Shown here: piece after piece, positions 35,173-45,293 of the stretch
Numbering within the stretch: the stretch's first letter is position 1
Layout of the letters: each line of letters starts with the position of its first letter
DNA from: Pedobacter cryotolerans
GTDB taxonomy: Bacteria; Bacteroidota; Bacteroidia; Sphingobacteriales; Sphingobacteriaceae
Direction of reading: 5' to 3'
Assembly: GCF_005116475.1 (NCBI RefSeq)
Contig: NZ_SWBO01000011.1
Span: 56,704 to 120,703 of the forward strand
Length of the DNA stretch: 64,000 nt
Program-made: the position numbers and the translations under genes
Notes under the pieces: generated by a model
Seen by the model: the letters and a program-made list of their open reading frames with translations, nothing else
What the model was told of the DNA's origin: nothing
Database searches by the model: none

Positions 35173-37713
35173 TTACCTAATTAAGGTTAATGATCCAGTA
35201 TATTTAACATCCTGATTGTAGATGTTTTTCCCAAAAATAACATAATAATAAGTGCTAACTGGTACATCTTGATTTTTGTGTTTCCCATTCCAATTGTTAA
35301 ATATGTTTGAGGTTTGAAACACATTTTCGCCCAGTCTATTATATATGAATAACTCATATTTTTTTAAATTTAGCACAGTTACCACAAATTCGTCGTTTAT
35401 ACCATCCTGATTTGGAGAAAATGTGTTTGGGATAAAAAGAGCGGCATCTAAAATAATCAAATCTCCAACTTGTACGGAGTTTGAGCAACCTTCATCAGCA
35501 AATGCGGTAAGTTTTACTTTAAAAGTGCCACTGGTTTTATAAATGTGAGTTGGATTAGCCTCTGTTGAGGTATTTCCATCGCCAAATTCCCATAAATAAG
35601 TATCTGCATCTTTTGAGTTGTTCTTAAAAAATAGAGGTAATGGTGTAGTAAATTTAGAGTTAAATAATGGGTCTGTACCAAAAGCAGCAACTGGAATTTT
35701 GGCTATCGGTGGAATAATAATTTCAGCCACATCACTTACACAAGCACCAATTTTAATTAAAACTTGGTATTTTCCTGCAACATTAAAATCATTAACAGGG
35801 ATTTCAATGGCTGCTGTATTTGCTTTAAAGTTATTTGGCCCTATCCATTCATAAGTTACACCTTCTACCTCTTCCACAGCAAATTTCATCGTATCGCCTA
35901 AGCAAAATTTGGGTTGATTTGCCGTAATTATTGGTGTTGCTGGTTTTAATTGGACATTAATTGCTTTAGAAAGGGTAGATGTACATCCATTTGGTGAGCT
36001 AACAGTAAGGGTAATTGTTTTTAATCCATTCGTGCTAAAAGTAACTCGTTTGTCGCCATTGGCATCAGTAGTTTCTAGGCCACCATCAAAATCCCAAGTA
36101 AAGCTAGTATAGTTTAATGATTTATTGATGAAAACGTAATTCTGGTTAGGTAAGCATTGATTATAAATGCTAATATCAAAAAAGGCTTCTGACCTAGTAT
36201 CAATTAAGGGGATATTTAATGTTGTTAGCTCACTCGTGCAATCGCCAACTTTGGTGTATACCGTATAATCACCAGAGTTTTCAGGTCCCGTTATTCTAAT
36301 TTCAGGATTTTGCTCAGCAGAGGTAAATCCGTTAGGGCCAGTCCAAAAATAGCTGCCTAAATTTACAGTTGGGGTGCTTAACTTTAAAACATCATCGTAA
36401 CAAAGTTTAATTGAAGAGGGCGATATAATCGGTTTAGTTGGTTTTGTGGCTACAAAAAAGGTTTGCGTACTTACCACATTACAACCTTTTGTTCCGGTTG
36501 CTTCTAAAACAACAGTTTTATCTCCAGAAGTGGTATAAGTAACTGTATATGGTCCAGGTCCGGTTGCGGTAGCAATACTTGCACCTTCTCCAAAAGTCCA
36601 TTTTAATGCAGTTGCATTGGTTGCTAAACTTGTAAAAGTATAACTTTGTGTAGGTGTGCAAGCATCATTTCTATCTACTTTTATTTCAGAAGTTGGCCCA
36701 ATAAACTCCGTATCACCTCCAAATTCTAGGCTAAAACCATTATTTCCTCCAGTAAAATTATCAACTAATAAAGCATAAGTGTGTCCTGCAACCATGTCAA
36801 CAAATCTTACTAATCCATTTTTATTTGGTCCACAACCTAAGCTCTCATTTAGGTCAGTTTCAGTCATACTCAGTCCTGTGATGTAGTATGGAGTTTCGCT
36901 AGGAGGGCATTGAACTCCGCTGCCTGCTGCACATCTTATAGCAGTTGCTGCACTTATATTTGCACAAGTTCCCCCAGCTCCTAAATCATATAAAACCCAA
37001 TCTATATCATTAGTAGTAACAGTTGGCGTAATTAAAAATGTAAAAGCTCCACTTTTAGCTGCGGTCCACATATACCAAGCCGCATTATTTTCGCTTTGCA
37101 AGCAAGTGCCAGCAATTTCTCTGTTGTTTGTGCCTGCACCAGTTACATTCAATTGCGTAAATTTATCCATTCCGCATAAAATAGATACCGTTCCACAATC
37201 TTGACCGGGTTGTAATGGGGGAAAATAATTATCTACACAAAGTTTAAAAGTGCCTTCATTATTGTTAGCCGCACTTACCCTAATATAATAAACTTGACCT
37301 ACGGTTAATCCACCTTTGTTAATGCTAGTTACATTACTAGAAGAAACCATAACGTTTGAAAGCTCTACAAAACCTCCAAGTAAAGGATCATTAGTGTAAA
37401 TAGATACCAAAGGATTGAGCATTGTATTTAAACTAGCCCCATCTACTCGGCCATTTACTGTTATCGCTACATCAAATTTTGTGGCAGTAAATTTAAACCA
37501 CACATCTTTGCCAATGGCACCATTCCAATTTAAAGGTACGCCAGTGGTACTGGTGGTGGCTTCAATATTACCATAAGCTTGGTCTGTAGAACAACTGCCA
37601 TCGGTTGCTGAAATATTGATGGCATTAACTAACTCATCATTTGTTGGGGTAGCCTTATGCGCATTAGCTTTAAAAACCACTAATAAAAAGAAGAGAGTTA
37701 ACAAGCGCATCAT
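35173..37713 (-). CDS. Large secreted PKD-domain protein with T9SS type B (gliding-motility) C-terminal domain
   Basis: 846 residues. A signal peptide (MMRLLTLFFLLVVFKANA) is followed by a jelly-roll-like N-terminal region to about 330, then several PKD/Ig-like repeats (for example WTFGEGASIATATGPGPYTV, FTWDFDGGLETTD, YLWEFGDGNTSTEANPTHIY). The last 85 residues (IPNTFSPNQDGINDEFVV, LFIYNRLGENVF, WNGKHKNQDVPVSTYYYVI) form the gliding-motility-associated CHU_C domain used by the type IX secretion system. It is therefore exported to the cell surface or medium. Ligand unknown. Confidence 0.92.
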   Translation of the reverse strand: MMRLLTLFFLLVVFKANAHKATPTNDELVNAINISATDGSCSTDQAYGNIEATTSTTGVPLNWNGAIGKDVWFKFTATKFDVAITVNGRVDGASLNTMLNPLVSIYTNDPLLGGFVELSNVMVSSSNVTSINKGGLTVGQVYYIRVSAANNNEGTFKLCVDNYFPPLQPGQDCGTVSILCGMDKFTQLNVTGAGTNNREIAGTCLQSENNAAWYMWTAAKSGAFTFLITPTVTTNDIDWVLYDLGAGGTCANISAATAIRCAAGSGVQCPPSETPYYITGLSMTETDLNESLGCGPNKNGLVRFVDMVAGHTYALLVDNFTGGNNGFSLEFGGDTEFIGPTSEIKVDRNDACTPTQSYTFTSLATNATALKWTFGEGASIATATGPGPYTVTYTTSGDKTVVLEATGTKGCNVVSTQTFFVATKPTKPIISPSSIKLCYDDVLKLSTPTVNLGSYFWTGPNGFTSAEQNPEIRITGPENSGDYTVYTKVGDCTSELTTLNIPLIDTRSEAFFDISIYNQCLPNQNYVFINKSLNYTSFTWDFDGGLETTDANGDKRVTFSTNGLKTITLTVSSPNGCTSTLSKAINVQLKPATPIITANQPKFCLGDTMKFAVEEVEGVTYEWIGPNNFKANTAAIEIPVNDFNVAGKYQVLIKIGACVSDVAEIIIPPIAKIPVAAFGTDPLFNSKFTTPLPLFFKNNSKDADTYLWEFGDGNTSTEANPTHIYKTSGTFKVKLTAFADEGCSNSVQVGDLIILDAALFIPNTFSPNQDGINDEFVVTVLNLKKYELFIYNRLGENVFQTSNIFNNWNGKHKNQDVPVSTYYYVIFGKNIYNQDVKYTGSLTLIR

Positions 37714-37810
37714 GTAGTAAAAATATAAAAAATCATCAATGCTTTACTAAATCAAATAATTAATGTTAAGTTAATGGTAATTTGTAATCTTCGCTAAATT
37801 TATTTCACAA

Positions 37811-39151
37811 ATGCTTAACGCTAAAGATTTTGGTAGTGATTTTTTATGGGGGATAGCCGTTGCTGCAACTCAAATAGAGGGTGCAGCAGATAGTTATGGT
37901 AAAGGTTTATCTATTTGGGATACATTTTCTAAACGGAACGGAAAAATTAAAAAAGGAGCCAATCCGAAAATTGCATGTGATTTTTATCATCATTATCAAT
38001 CAGATATCGCATTAGTAAAAACACTAGGATTTAAAGTTTTTAGATTTTCCATTTCATGGGCTCGAGTTTTACCTTTTGGTAGGGGAGAAATTAATCAAGA
38101 AGGATTAGATTTTTATCACAGGGTGATAGATGAATGTTTAAAAAATGATTTAATCCCATATATTACGTTGTACCATTGGGATTTACCCGAAGAATTATCA
38201 AAAAATGGCGGATGGACATCTTATAGTATCAATACTGATTTTAATGAGTTTGTATCGCTTTGCGCTAAAACTTACGGTAATAAAGTAAAAAATTGGATTG
38301 TTATTAATGAACCTTTCGGGTTTACCTCTTTAGGTTATATGTTGGGTATTCATGCACCAGGCGAAACAGGATTGGCTAATTTTTTTGATGCTGCACTACA
38401 TACTGCTATAGCACAAGCCGATGGTGGCAGGATTTTGAGAGCTGAAGTGCAAAATGCCAAAATAGGCACCACTTTTTCATGTTCAGAAATTATTCCTTAT
38501 ACACAAAGTGATGCTGATTTATTGGCTGCTAATAGAGTAGATTGCTTAATGAACAGGTTTTTTGTAGAGCCAGCCTTAGGTATGGGTTTTCCTACGGCAA
38601 ATTGGGATGTGCTTGAAAAATTTGCCATCAGCCATTCTACTTGGCGCCATCAAGAAAGAATGACTTTAGATTTTGATTACATCGGGTTGCAAAATTATTT
38701 TCCGTTAACCGTAAAATTTAATGCATTTATACCTGTAATACAAGCTTGGGAAGTAAAAGCCAAAAGTCGTAAAAAACCACATACCAAAATGGGTTGGGAA
38801 ATTAATGCAGATAGTTTTTACAATATTATTAAACAATTTGCAGCTTATCCGAATATCAAAGAATTGATGATTACCGAAAATGGCGCAGCTTTTAATGACA
38901 AATTAATTGATGGAAAGGTAAATGACAATGAGCGTATTGCTTACTTCGAAATTTATTTATCAGCTATGCTAAAAGCAAAAAACGAAGGTGTAAATATTAC
39001 TGGTTACATGGCTTGGACTTTAATGGATAATTTTGAATGGGCAGAAGGTTATGAAGCGAGGTTTGGTTTGGTGTATAACGATTTTAAAACTCAACAAAGA
39101 ACGATAAAGAAATCTGGTTATTGGTGGCAAGAGTTTTTAAAAGAAATTTAA
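37811..39151 (+). CDS. Glycoside hydrolase family 1 (beta-glucosidase-like)
   Basis: 446 residues, complete GH1 (beta/alpha)8 barrel. The acid/base is E167 in VINEPFG and the nucleophile E356 in ITENGAAF; FLWGIAVAATQIEGA near the start and WTLMDNFEWAEGYEARFGLV near the end are family hallmarks. There is no signal peptide, so it acts on imported disaccharides or glycosides in the cytoplasm, most likely a beta-glucosidase. It is divergent from the PKD protein gene and 31 bases ahead of the MutS-like gene. Confidence 0.93.
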   Translation: MLNAKDFGSDFLWGIAVAATQIEGAADSYGKGLSIWDTFSKRNGKIKKGANPKIACDFYHHYQSDIALVKTLGFKVFRFSISWARVLPFGRGEINQEGLDFYHRVIDECLKNDLIPYITLYHWDLPEELSKNGGWTSYSINTDFNEFVSLCAKTYGNKVKNWIVINEPFGFTSLGYMLGIHAPGETGLANFFDAALHTAIAQADGGRILRAEVQNAKIGTTFSCSEIIPYTQSDADLLAANRVDCLMNRFFVEPALGMGFPTANWDVLEKFAISHSTWRHQERMTLDFDYIGLQNYFPLTVKFNAFIPVIQAWEVKAKSRKKPHTKMGWEINADSFYNIIKQFAAYPNIKELMITENGAAFNDKLIDGKVNDNERIAYFEIYLSAMLKAKNEGVNITGYMAWTLMDNFEWAEGYEARFGLVYNDFKTQQRTIKKSGYWWQEFLKEI

Positions 39152-39182
39152 TAGGTTAGCTTTGCCTTCTTAAAAGTTAAAG

Positions 39183-41000
39183 ATGCAACCAAGTCAAAAT
39201 CAAGTAATAGAAAAATATAGCAAAGCGATAATAGAAACTTCTCAAAAAATCGCTTCACTTAAAACCAAAATAGATCGATTTTCTTTTTTGAGAGTAGCGC
39301 TGTTGCTCATAGAAATTTTATTATTTGTGCTTTTTGTAAGTTCAGAAAATGAAACATTAATTTGGGTTTTTGGTGTTTTGATATTAGTTCCGATAGCTGT
39401 TTTTGTAGTGGTTGTTAAAAAACAAAGCCGTTTAAGCAAAGCTGAAAATTATTTTAAAGATCTTTTATGGGTTTACCAAAACGAAGTAAACGTAATTACT
39501 TTACAAGAAAATGGGTACGATAACGGAACCAGTTTTGAAGATGAAAACCATCCGTACCTTTCAGATCTGGATATTTTCGGAAAATCATCATTATATGCGT
39601 TGATTAATAGATGCAGTACCAAAATAGGAGTTAACTTATTAGCGGCACAACTTGCGCTACCCAATGTAAAAATAAAAATAGATCAGCGACAGAAAGCGGT
39701 ACAAGAGTTAACAGAAAATATTGATGGAACTTTTGAGTTTAGAGCAATTTTAAAAGGAAATGATGTTAATGGAATCGATCAACTTAAACAAAAGTTAAAA
39801 GATAAATTAGGCAAGCAGCTTGAATTTATGAATAAACCGGTTTTAAAAGTTTACATTAAAATATTACCGTTTGTAATGCCAATATTTATTACTGCAGGGA
39901 TTATTGCTGGAGGCAAGTTGTGGGGTATTTTGATTTTAATTTTACTAATCCATGCTGGCTTAACTTTTTTCTTGATGAAACACATCAACGAAGTTTACTA
40001 TGGTTTTGGTGGCAGTGCTACTTTGTTGGCAGATTATGCAGCTGCCATTAAATGGACTGAAGAGCGCAATTGGAAAAGTGAATACATTAAAAATCTCTTT
40101 ACCTCTGATAAAAAAGTGAGTAGCGAAATTAAAAAACTTTCGAAAATTATACAGGCATTTGATGCGAGGTTAAATTTATTGGTTGGTGGTTTGTTAAATT
40201 TTACGCTGTTGTGGGATTTAAGGTGTTGTGCAAAACTGGCTGAATGGCATCAAACTTCTTCCTCAAATGTGGCTGATGGGTTGGAAAGAATAAGCTATTT
40301 TGAAGAGTTAATTTCTGTAGCAACAGTAAGTTATAACAATCCTAACTGGGTTTTTCCTATTATAACAAATGATTTTTGTTTAGTTTCTCAAGATGTAGGA
40401 CATCCGTTAATTCCTAGGCAAAAATGTGTTGCTAATGATTTTTCTCTTGATGCTAAACCTACGGTTGATATTGTAACTGGCTCTAATATGGCGGGTAAAA
40501 GTACGTTTTTACGCACATTGGGTATCAACATGATTATGGCTTATGCTGGAGTGCCAGTTTGTGCAAAATCGATGAAAATATCCATATTTAACATTCTTAC
40601 TTATATGCGAATAAAAGATTCGCTTAACGAAAGTACCTCAACATTTAAGGCAGAACTTAACCGCTTAAAAATGATCCTCGAAAAGGTGCAAATCAATAAT
40701 CACCCCTTAGTTTTAATTGATGAAATGTTAAGAGGTACAAATAGCAAGGATAAATTTTTGGGCTCGAAGGTTTTTATAGAAAAATTAATTCGTGTAAAAA
40801 CGCCTACTTTGTTTGCTACGCATGATTTACAATTGTCTGAATTGCAAACCATGCATACAGAAGCTGTTCGAAATTACCATTTTGATATTCAAATTAATAA
40901 CGGAGAAATGGAATTTGATTATAAAATTAAAAATGGACCTTGTGATAAATTTAATGCCGCAATTTTGCTTAAACAAATTGGTTTAAGTATAGATAATTAG
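39183..41000 (+). CDS. Membrane-anchored MutS-family ATPase
   Basis: 605 residues. Two hydrophobic segments near the N-terminus (about 35-53 and 58-78) and a second pair near 215-255 are followed by a MutS core-like region and the C-terminal MutS ATPase: Walker A GSNMAGKSTFLRTLG, LNESTSTFKAELNRLK, LVLIDEMLRGTNSKDK and ATHDLQLSEL. The mismatch-recognition domain I (with its FxE motif) is absent. This architecture is known in Bacteroidota as 'MutS-related protein' and is not MutS1 or MutS2; its function is unknown. It is followed by a DUF2007 gene. Confidence 0.85.
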   Translation: MQPSQNQVIEKYSKAIIETSQKIASLKTKIDRFSFLRVALLLIEILLFVLFVSSENETLIWVFGVLILVPIAVFVVVVKKQSRLSKAENYFKDLLWVYQNEVNVITLQENGYDNGTSFEDENHPYLSDLDIFGKSSLYALINRCSTKIGVNLLAAQLALPNVKIKIDQRQKAVQELTENIDGTFEFRAILKGNDVNGIDQLKQKLKDKLGKQLEFMNKPVLKVYIKILPFVMPIFITAGIIAGGKLWGILILILLIHAGLTFFLMKHINEVYYGFGGSATLLADYAAAIKWTEERNWKSEYIKNLFTSDKKVSSEIKKLSKIIQAFDARLNLLVGGLLNFTLLWDLRCCAKLAEWHQTSSSNVADGLERISYFEELISVATVSYNNPNWVFPIITNDFCLVSQDVGHPLIPRQKCVANDFSLDAKPTVDIVTGSNMAGKSTFLRTLGINMIMAYAGVPVCAKSMKISIFNILTYMRIKDSLNESTSTFKAELNRLKMILEKVQINNHPLVLIDEMLRGTNSKDKFLGSKVFIEKLIRVKTPTLFATHDLQLSELQTMHTEAVRNYHFDIQINNGEMEFDYKIKNGPCDKFNAAILLKQIGLSIDN

Positions 41001-41014
41001 TGCAACTTTGTAAT

Positions 41015-41248
41015 ATGGATGATAAAATAGTAGTTTATAAAACTTTCGAAAACCCAATGGAAGCCAATGTGGTAATGTTAAGATTAAAAGATGCTGGTTT
41101 CAATTGTTTCTTAACTGGTGAAAATGCAGCTTTGGTTTATCCGGTTTTTAATACTTCAATTAGCGGAATACAATTGCATGTTTTTGAAAATGAGGTTGAG
41201 GCAATTGATAAACTTTTAGCCGAGGAACCATTTATTGGAGAAGAATAG
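41015..41248 (+). CDS. DUF2007-family small protein
   Basis: 77 residues from the ATG at 41015; a GTG at 41000 in the same frame is less likely. The pattern KIVVYKTFENPMEANVVMLR followed by LKDAGFNCFLTGEN and GIQLHVFENEVEAIDKLL is that of DUF2007, a ferredoxin-like fold sometimes called a putative signal-transducing protein. The function is not known. It follows the MutS-like gene by 14 bases. Confidence 0.8.
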   Translation: MDDKIVVYKTFENPMEANVVMLRLKDAGFNCFLTGENAALVYPVFNTSISGIQLHVFENEVEAIDKLLAEEPFIGEE

Positions 41249-41274
41249 TTTTATTCCAACATAGATTTACTTAA

Positions 41275-41400
41275 GTTCTAAACCTGATAGCAGCGAAAAT
41301 CCTTTTTTGATTGTCATCCTGAGCGAAGTCGAAGGAAATCAAAAAAGATTGTAGCGGATAGCAGGGCTTTCATTGCCGAAGAACTACTGCTATTGGTTTT
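41275..41400 (-). repeat. Composite hairpin repeat, copy F (opposite orientation)
   Basis: Arms CTAAACCTGATAGCAGCGAA (from 41279) and GATTGTAGCGGATAGCAGGG (41347-41366); core GTCATCCTGAGCGAAGTCGA, a common free-standing repeat motif. Read on the minus strand it matches copy B, including the GTCAGTAGTTCTTCG-like lead-in. Confidence 0.75.
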
Positions 41401-41402
41401 CA

Positions 41403-41446
41403 TAAAAAAATCCCGTTCTGATTTTACTCAAAACGGGATTTTTTAC
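41403..41446. terminator. Bidirectional terminator between the DUF2007 and aconitase genes
   Basis: AAATCCCGTT pairs with AACGGGATTT around a 14-base loop, with A's on the left and T's on the right, between convergent genes. Confidence 0.85.
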
Positions 41447-41495
41447 GTTAGAAATCCAATCTTTCAGACTTCTAGTCTAAAAACTTTCGGACTTA

Positions 41496-43778
41496 TTATA
41501 ATCCAGCTGCTTTTAAAGCTGCTTCTTTTCTAATGATATTTAATGCACCACCAGCCTTAAACCACTCAATTTGCTGAGCGTTGTAGCTATGGTTAACGGT
41601 AATTACATCTTTAGTTCCATCTGCGTGATGTAAATCCATTTGTAACGGAACATCAGGAGCAAACGTTTTTAAACCATGAATATCGATGATATCATCTTCT
41701 TGAATTTTATCATAATCATTCTTGTCAGCAAAAGTTAAGCCCAACATACCTTGTTTTTTAAGGTTAGTTTCGTGTATACGAGCAAAAGATTTTACCAATA
41801 CTGCACGTACACCTAAATGACGAGGCTCCATAGCTGCATGTTCACGAGAAGAACCTTCACCATAGTTTTCATCACCAACTACAATAGATCCTAAACCTTC
41901 AGCTTTATAATCACGTTGCGTTGCTGGTACAGGGCCATATTCGCCAGTTAAAGCATTTTTAACATTGTCAGTTTTATCATTGAAGTAGTTAACTGCACCA
42001 ATTAACATATTATTAGAAATGTTATCTAAGTGACCACGGAATTTTAACCAAGGGCCAGCCATAGAAATATGGTCGGTTGTACATTTACCTTTAGCTTTAA
42101 TTAACAATTTTAAGCCTTTTAAGTCAGTACCTTCCCAAGCTGCAAACGGATCTAACAATTGCAAACGGTGAGAAGTTGGCGAAACCAAAACTTCTACTCC
42201 AGAACCATCTTCGGCTGGTGCTTGGTAACCTGCATCTTCTACAGCATAACCGTTAACAGGTAATTCATCGCCAACTGGCGGATCTAATTTTACCTGTTCG
42301 CCTTTATCATTTGTTAAGGTATCCGTTAGTGGATTAAAACCTAAATCGCCTGCAATTGCAATAGCTGCTACAATTTCTGGCGATGTTACAAATGCAAATG
42401 TATTTGGGTTACCATCAGCACGCTTAGCAAAGTTTCTGTTAAATGAATGTACAATGGTATTTTTCTCTGCCTTCTCTGCACCAGTTCTGTCCCACATACC
42501 AATACATGGTCCGCAAGCATTGGTAAAAATAGTTGCATTTAAATCTTCAAATGTTCCTAATAAACCATCTCGGTCTGCAGTATAACGCACTTGCTCAGAA
42601 CCTGGATTAATACCAAACTCAGCTTTAATGCCTAAACCTTTATCAATTGCTTGTTTGGCGATAGAAGCCGCACGAGATAAATCTTCGTAAGATGAGTTGG
42701 TACAAGAACCGATTAAGCCCCATTCTACTTTCATTGGCCAACCATTTGCAGCCGCAACCTCTTTCATTTGAGAAATAGGAGTAGCCAAATCTGGTGTAAA
42801 CGGACCATTTAAATATGGTTCTAATTCATCCAAATTTATTTCAATTAATTGATCAAAATATTGTTCTGGATTTGCATAAACTTCATCATCACCAGTTAAA
42901 TGTCCTTTTATTGCATTAGCTGCATCAGCAACATCTGCTCTATTGGTAGCACGTAAATAACGTTCCATGCTCTCATCGTAACCAAATGTTGATGTTGTTG
43001 CACCAATTTCAGCACCCATGTTACAGATAGTGCCTTTGCCAGTACAGCTTAGGTTAATCGCACCATCGCCAAAATATTCTACAATTGCACCAGTACCACC
43101 TTTTACAGTTAAAATACCAGCAACTTTTAAAATTACATCTTTAGCCGATGTCCAGCCGTTTAATTTACCAGTTAGCTTTACACCAATTAATTTTGGGAAT
43201 TTTAGCTCCCAAGGTAAACCAGCCATTACATCGCAAGCATCAGCACCGCCAACACCAATTGCAACCATACCTAAACCACCTGCATTTACAGTATGGCTAT
43301 CAGTACCAATCATCATTCCACCCGGAAAAGCATAATTTTCTAATACCACTTGGTGAATAATACCTGCACCTGGTTTCCAAAAACCAATACCATATTTATC
43401 AGAAACTGAAGCTAAAAAGTCAAAAACTTCTTTACTTTCTGTATTAGCATGAGGTAAATCTATTTCTGCGCCAAGTTTAGCAGTAATTAAGTGATCGCAA
43501 TGTACGGTAGAAGGCACTGCAACTTGTGGTCTGCCAGCTTGCATAAATTGTAAAAGTGCCATTTGAGCTGTTGCATCTTGCATAGCAACTCTATCTGGTG
43601 CAAAATCTACATAGTCTGTTCCGCGTTTAAATGCAGTTTTTGCATTTCCGTCCCAAAGGTGAGTATATAATATTTTCTCTGAAAGTGTTAAAGGTCTGCC
43701 AACAACTTTGCGAGCCGCATCTACACGGGTGCTAAAGTTTTCGTAAACCTTTTTAATCATTTCTATATCAAAAGCCAT
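41496..43778 (-). CDS. acn: Aconitate hydratase (mitochondrial type)
   Basis: 760 residues. It isomerises citrate to isocitrate in the TCA cycle with a [4Fe-4S] cluster. Cluster cysteines lie in [14 protein letters not shown] and [34 protein letters not shown] and the swivel-domain [20 protein letters not shown] are intact. Size and style match the mitochondrial/eukaryote-like aconitase group common in Bacteroidota rather than AcnA or AcnB of E. coli. It is a single gene with a terminator just past its stop codon. Confidence 0.95.
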   Translation of the reverse strand: MAFDIEMIKKVYENFSTRVDAARKVVGRPLTLSEKILYTHLWDGNAKTAFKRGTDYVDFAPDRVAMQDATAQMALLQFMQAGRPQVAVPSTVHCDHLITAKLGAEIDLPHANTESKEVFDFLASVSDKYGIGFWKPGAGIIHQVVLENYAFPGGMMIGTDSHTVNAGGLGMVAIGVGGADACDVMAGLPWELKFPKLIGVKLTGKLNGWTSAKDVILKVAGILTVKGGTGAIVEYFGDGAINLSCTGKGTICNMGAEIGATTSTFGYDESMERYLRATNRADVADAANAIKGHLTGDDEVYANPEQYFDQLIEINLDELEPYLNGPFTPDLATPISQMKEVAAANGWPMKVEWGLIGSCTNSSYEDLSRAASIAKQAIDKGLGIKAEFGINPGSEQVRYTADRDGLLGTFEDLNATIFTNACGPCIGMWDRTGAEKAEKNTIVHSFNRNFAKRADGNPNTFAFVTSPEIVAAIAIAGDLGFNPLTDTLTNDKGEQVKLDPPVGDELPVNGYAVEDAGYQAPAEDGSGVEVLVSPTSHRLQLLDPFAAWEGTDLKGLKLLIKAKGKCTTDHISMAGPWLKFRGHLDNISNNMLIGAVNYFNDKTDNVKNALTGEYGPVPATQRDYKAEGLGSIVVGDENYGEGSSREHAAMEPRHLGVRAVLVKSFARIHETNLKKQGMLGLTFADKNDYDKIQEDDIIDIHGLKTFAPDVPLQMDLHHADGTKDVITVNHSYNAQQIEWFKAGGALNIIRKEAALKAAGL

Positions 43779-43940
43779 TGATGATATTGGTTTAAATGGT
43801 AATCTATTCGTCTAATTGGTAGCGAATTTACAAAAAAAATAGGCTTAACGCTATCATCTCTATTTCATAATATTATTTAGGATAATTCTAAATAAGTTAA
43901 ATAGTCTATAAAGAAAGCAAGAAGTTCATTTTTCTATTTA

Positions 43941-44115
43941 GAAAAGCAGTTTCAGTAATAAAAATTAACGCAAGCCGGGCTTTTGCTTCAATCTTTTTGG
44001 CTTTTTTTAAAACTTACGAAGTATCTTATATTTTTGTTAGAAGACTTCGTAAGTTTTAAGCCAAAAAGTATTTTCGCGTCAATCCCGTTTAGGTAACAAA
44101 AACTAATGCTACTAT
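43941..44115 (+). repeat. Composite hairpin repeat, copy G
   Basis: Begins GAAAAGCA; left arm CCGGGCTTTTGCTTCAATCT-TTTTGG (43975-44000); right arm CCAAAAAGTATTTTCGCGTC-AATCCCG (44061-44087). The core is a 13-bp stem AAAACTTACGAAG (44009-44021) with CTTCGTAAGTTTT (44045-44057), and CTTTTTGGCTT/AAGCCAAAAAG extends it outward. The same core hairpin occurs alone at 54943-54973 and 63051-63101. The gap of 377 bases holds no gene. Confidence 0.85.
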
Positions 44116-44155
44116 TTAGGGTTGCAGAAACGCAAAGGAATATTTACTAATTCAA

Positions 44156-45085
44156 TTACTTTTTCTCTAAGTTCTTGATTTCCTTTTTGCTCATTTCTTT
44201 CTGAACAATTTCTGGTGTAATTACCGAGGTATAATATTTTTGATTAGTCAAAATGCCGTTTAAATTTTCTTCGGTACAAAAGTAAGGCGTAATAAATCCG
44301 TATAAGCTTTTAGAATCCTTGCTTTTTTTGTTGGCTTCAAAATCTACCGATTTTAAATAGGTTAGCATTAATGAGATACCATATCTTTCGTTAGTTATGC
44401 TATTAATGCCTAACGCTGTTTCTGGAAAAACAGTTTGCCCTTCTTTAACGAATATGCCTTTTTTAAATCCTTTATAGGTTGCCAAAGAACCGTCCGCGTG
44501 TTCTATAATTACCGAATTAACTTTGCTTGTATAGGTAACATCTTTATTATCTTCATCATATAAATCAGAAACGCTAACTACCATTCCTTTTCTTATGGCG
44601 GTAACTGTATCTGCTTTTTCTGTATAAAATCGATAAGCTTTCCAGTCTTCTGGAGTTGTTGAGCCAAAATAAGTAGCGTTAAAAAAGCTAGATTCTACCG
44701 CTCTTACTTTTTTGCCTTTTGTGTAAGGTAGAGCATATAAGAATAGTGCACTGTATTTTGGTTTTAATTCACCTCTTATATAAGTATAACTATATCCATA
44801 ACCAATTCCTTTGGTTTTATCTATTGGATTTAATGTTAAAAAATTATCGTTCAGGTATTTTACTCTAAAAATTGAATTACCAAGGCTAGCTACATTGTTA
44901 AGGTCTTTAAAATTCATTACAATAGTATAAGTGCCTGGCGAACGCTTTTCGGCGGTAAAGCTTACACTTTTATCACCATTGGTTTTGGTAATTATTTGTA
45001 ATTCTTTTTCTTGGGCATTTGCTGTTGTAAGTATACAAAATAGGCAAATACAGAATAGCTTAAATGAGAGCGTAGCTTTTTTCAT
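44156..45085 (-). CDS. Secreted M23-like (LytM) protein, probably without peptidase activity
   Basis: 309 residues with a signal peptide ending at TTANAQ. The second half resembles the LytM/M23 fold found in many Bacteroidota secreted proteins (VTAIRKGMVVSVSDLY, NSVIIEHADGSLATYKGF, VKEGQTVFPETALG). The usual zinc-binding HxxxD and HxH residues are not seen: the position where YxHL(xx)GH is expected reads TYKGFKKG. If the family call is right, the enzyme is degenerate and may bind or regulate cell-wall enzymes instead. That is inference. Confidence 0.7.
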   Translation of the reverse strand: MKKATLSFKLFCICLFCILTTANAQEKELQIITKTNGDKSVSFTAEKRSPGTYTIVMNFKDLNNVASLGNSIFRVKYLNDNFLTLNPIDKTKGIGYGYSYTYIRGELKPKYSALFLYALPYTKGKKVRAVESSFFNATYFGSTTPEDWKAYRFYTEKADTVTAIRKGMVVSVSDLYDEDNKDVTYTSKVNSVIIEHADGSLATYKGFKKGIFVKEGQTVFPETALGINSITNERYGISLMLTYLKSVDFEANKKSKDSKSLYGFITPYFCTEENLNGILTNQKYYTSVITPEIVQKEMSKKEIKNLEKK

Positions 45086-45293
45086 AAAATGATGTGTTTA
45101 TAGCAACTAAGTTAAAATTTTATTGCGAATTAGCTTATCACTATAAAATTTTTAATCCCAATTTTTCTGTTCAATATCGCACAGTATTGTTCGTAACTGA
45201 ACATTTTAAATGTCAAAAATTAATTAGTGTATTGATATTTAGTGTTTTATAGATGTGCTTATGTTTGGCATTAACTTAGCACATTTGCAAATG

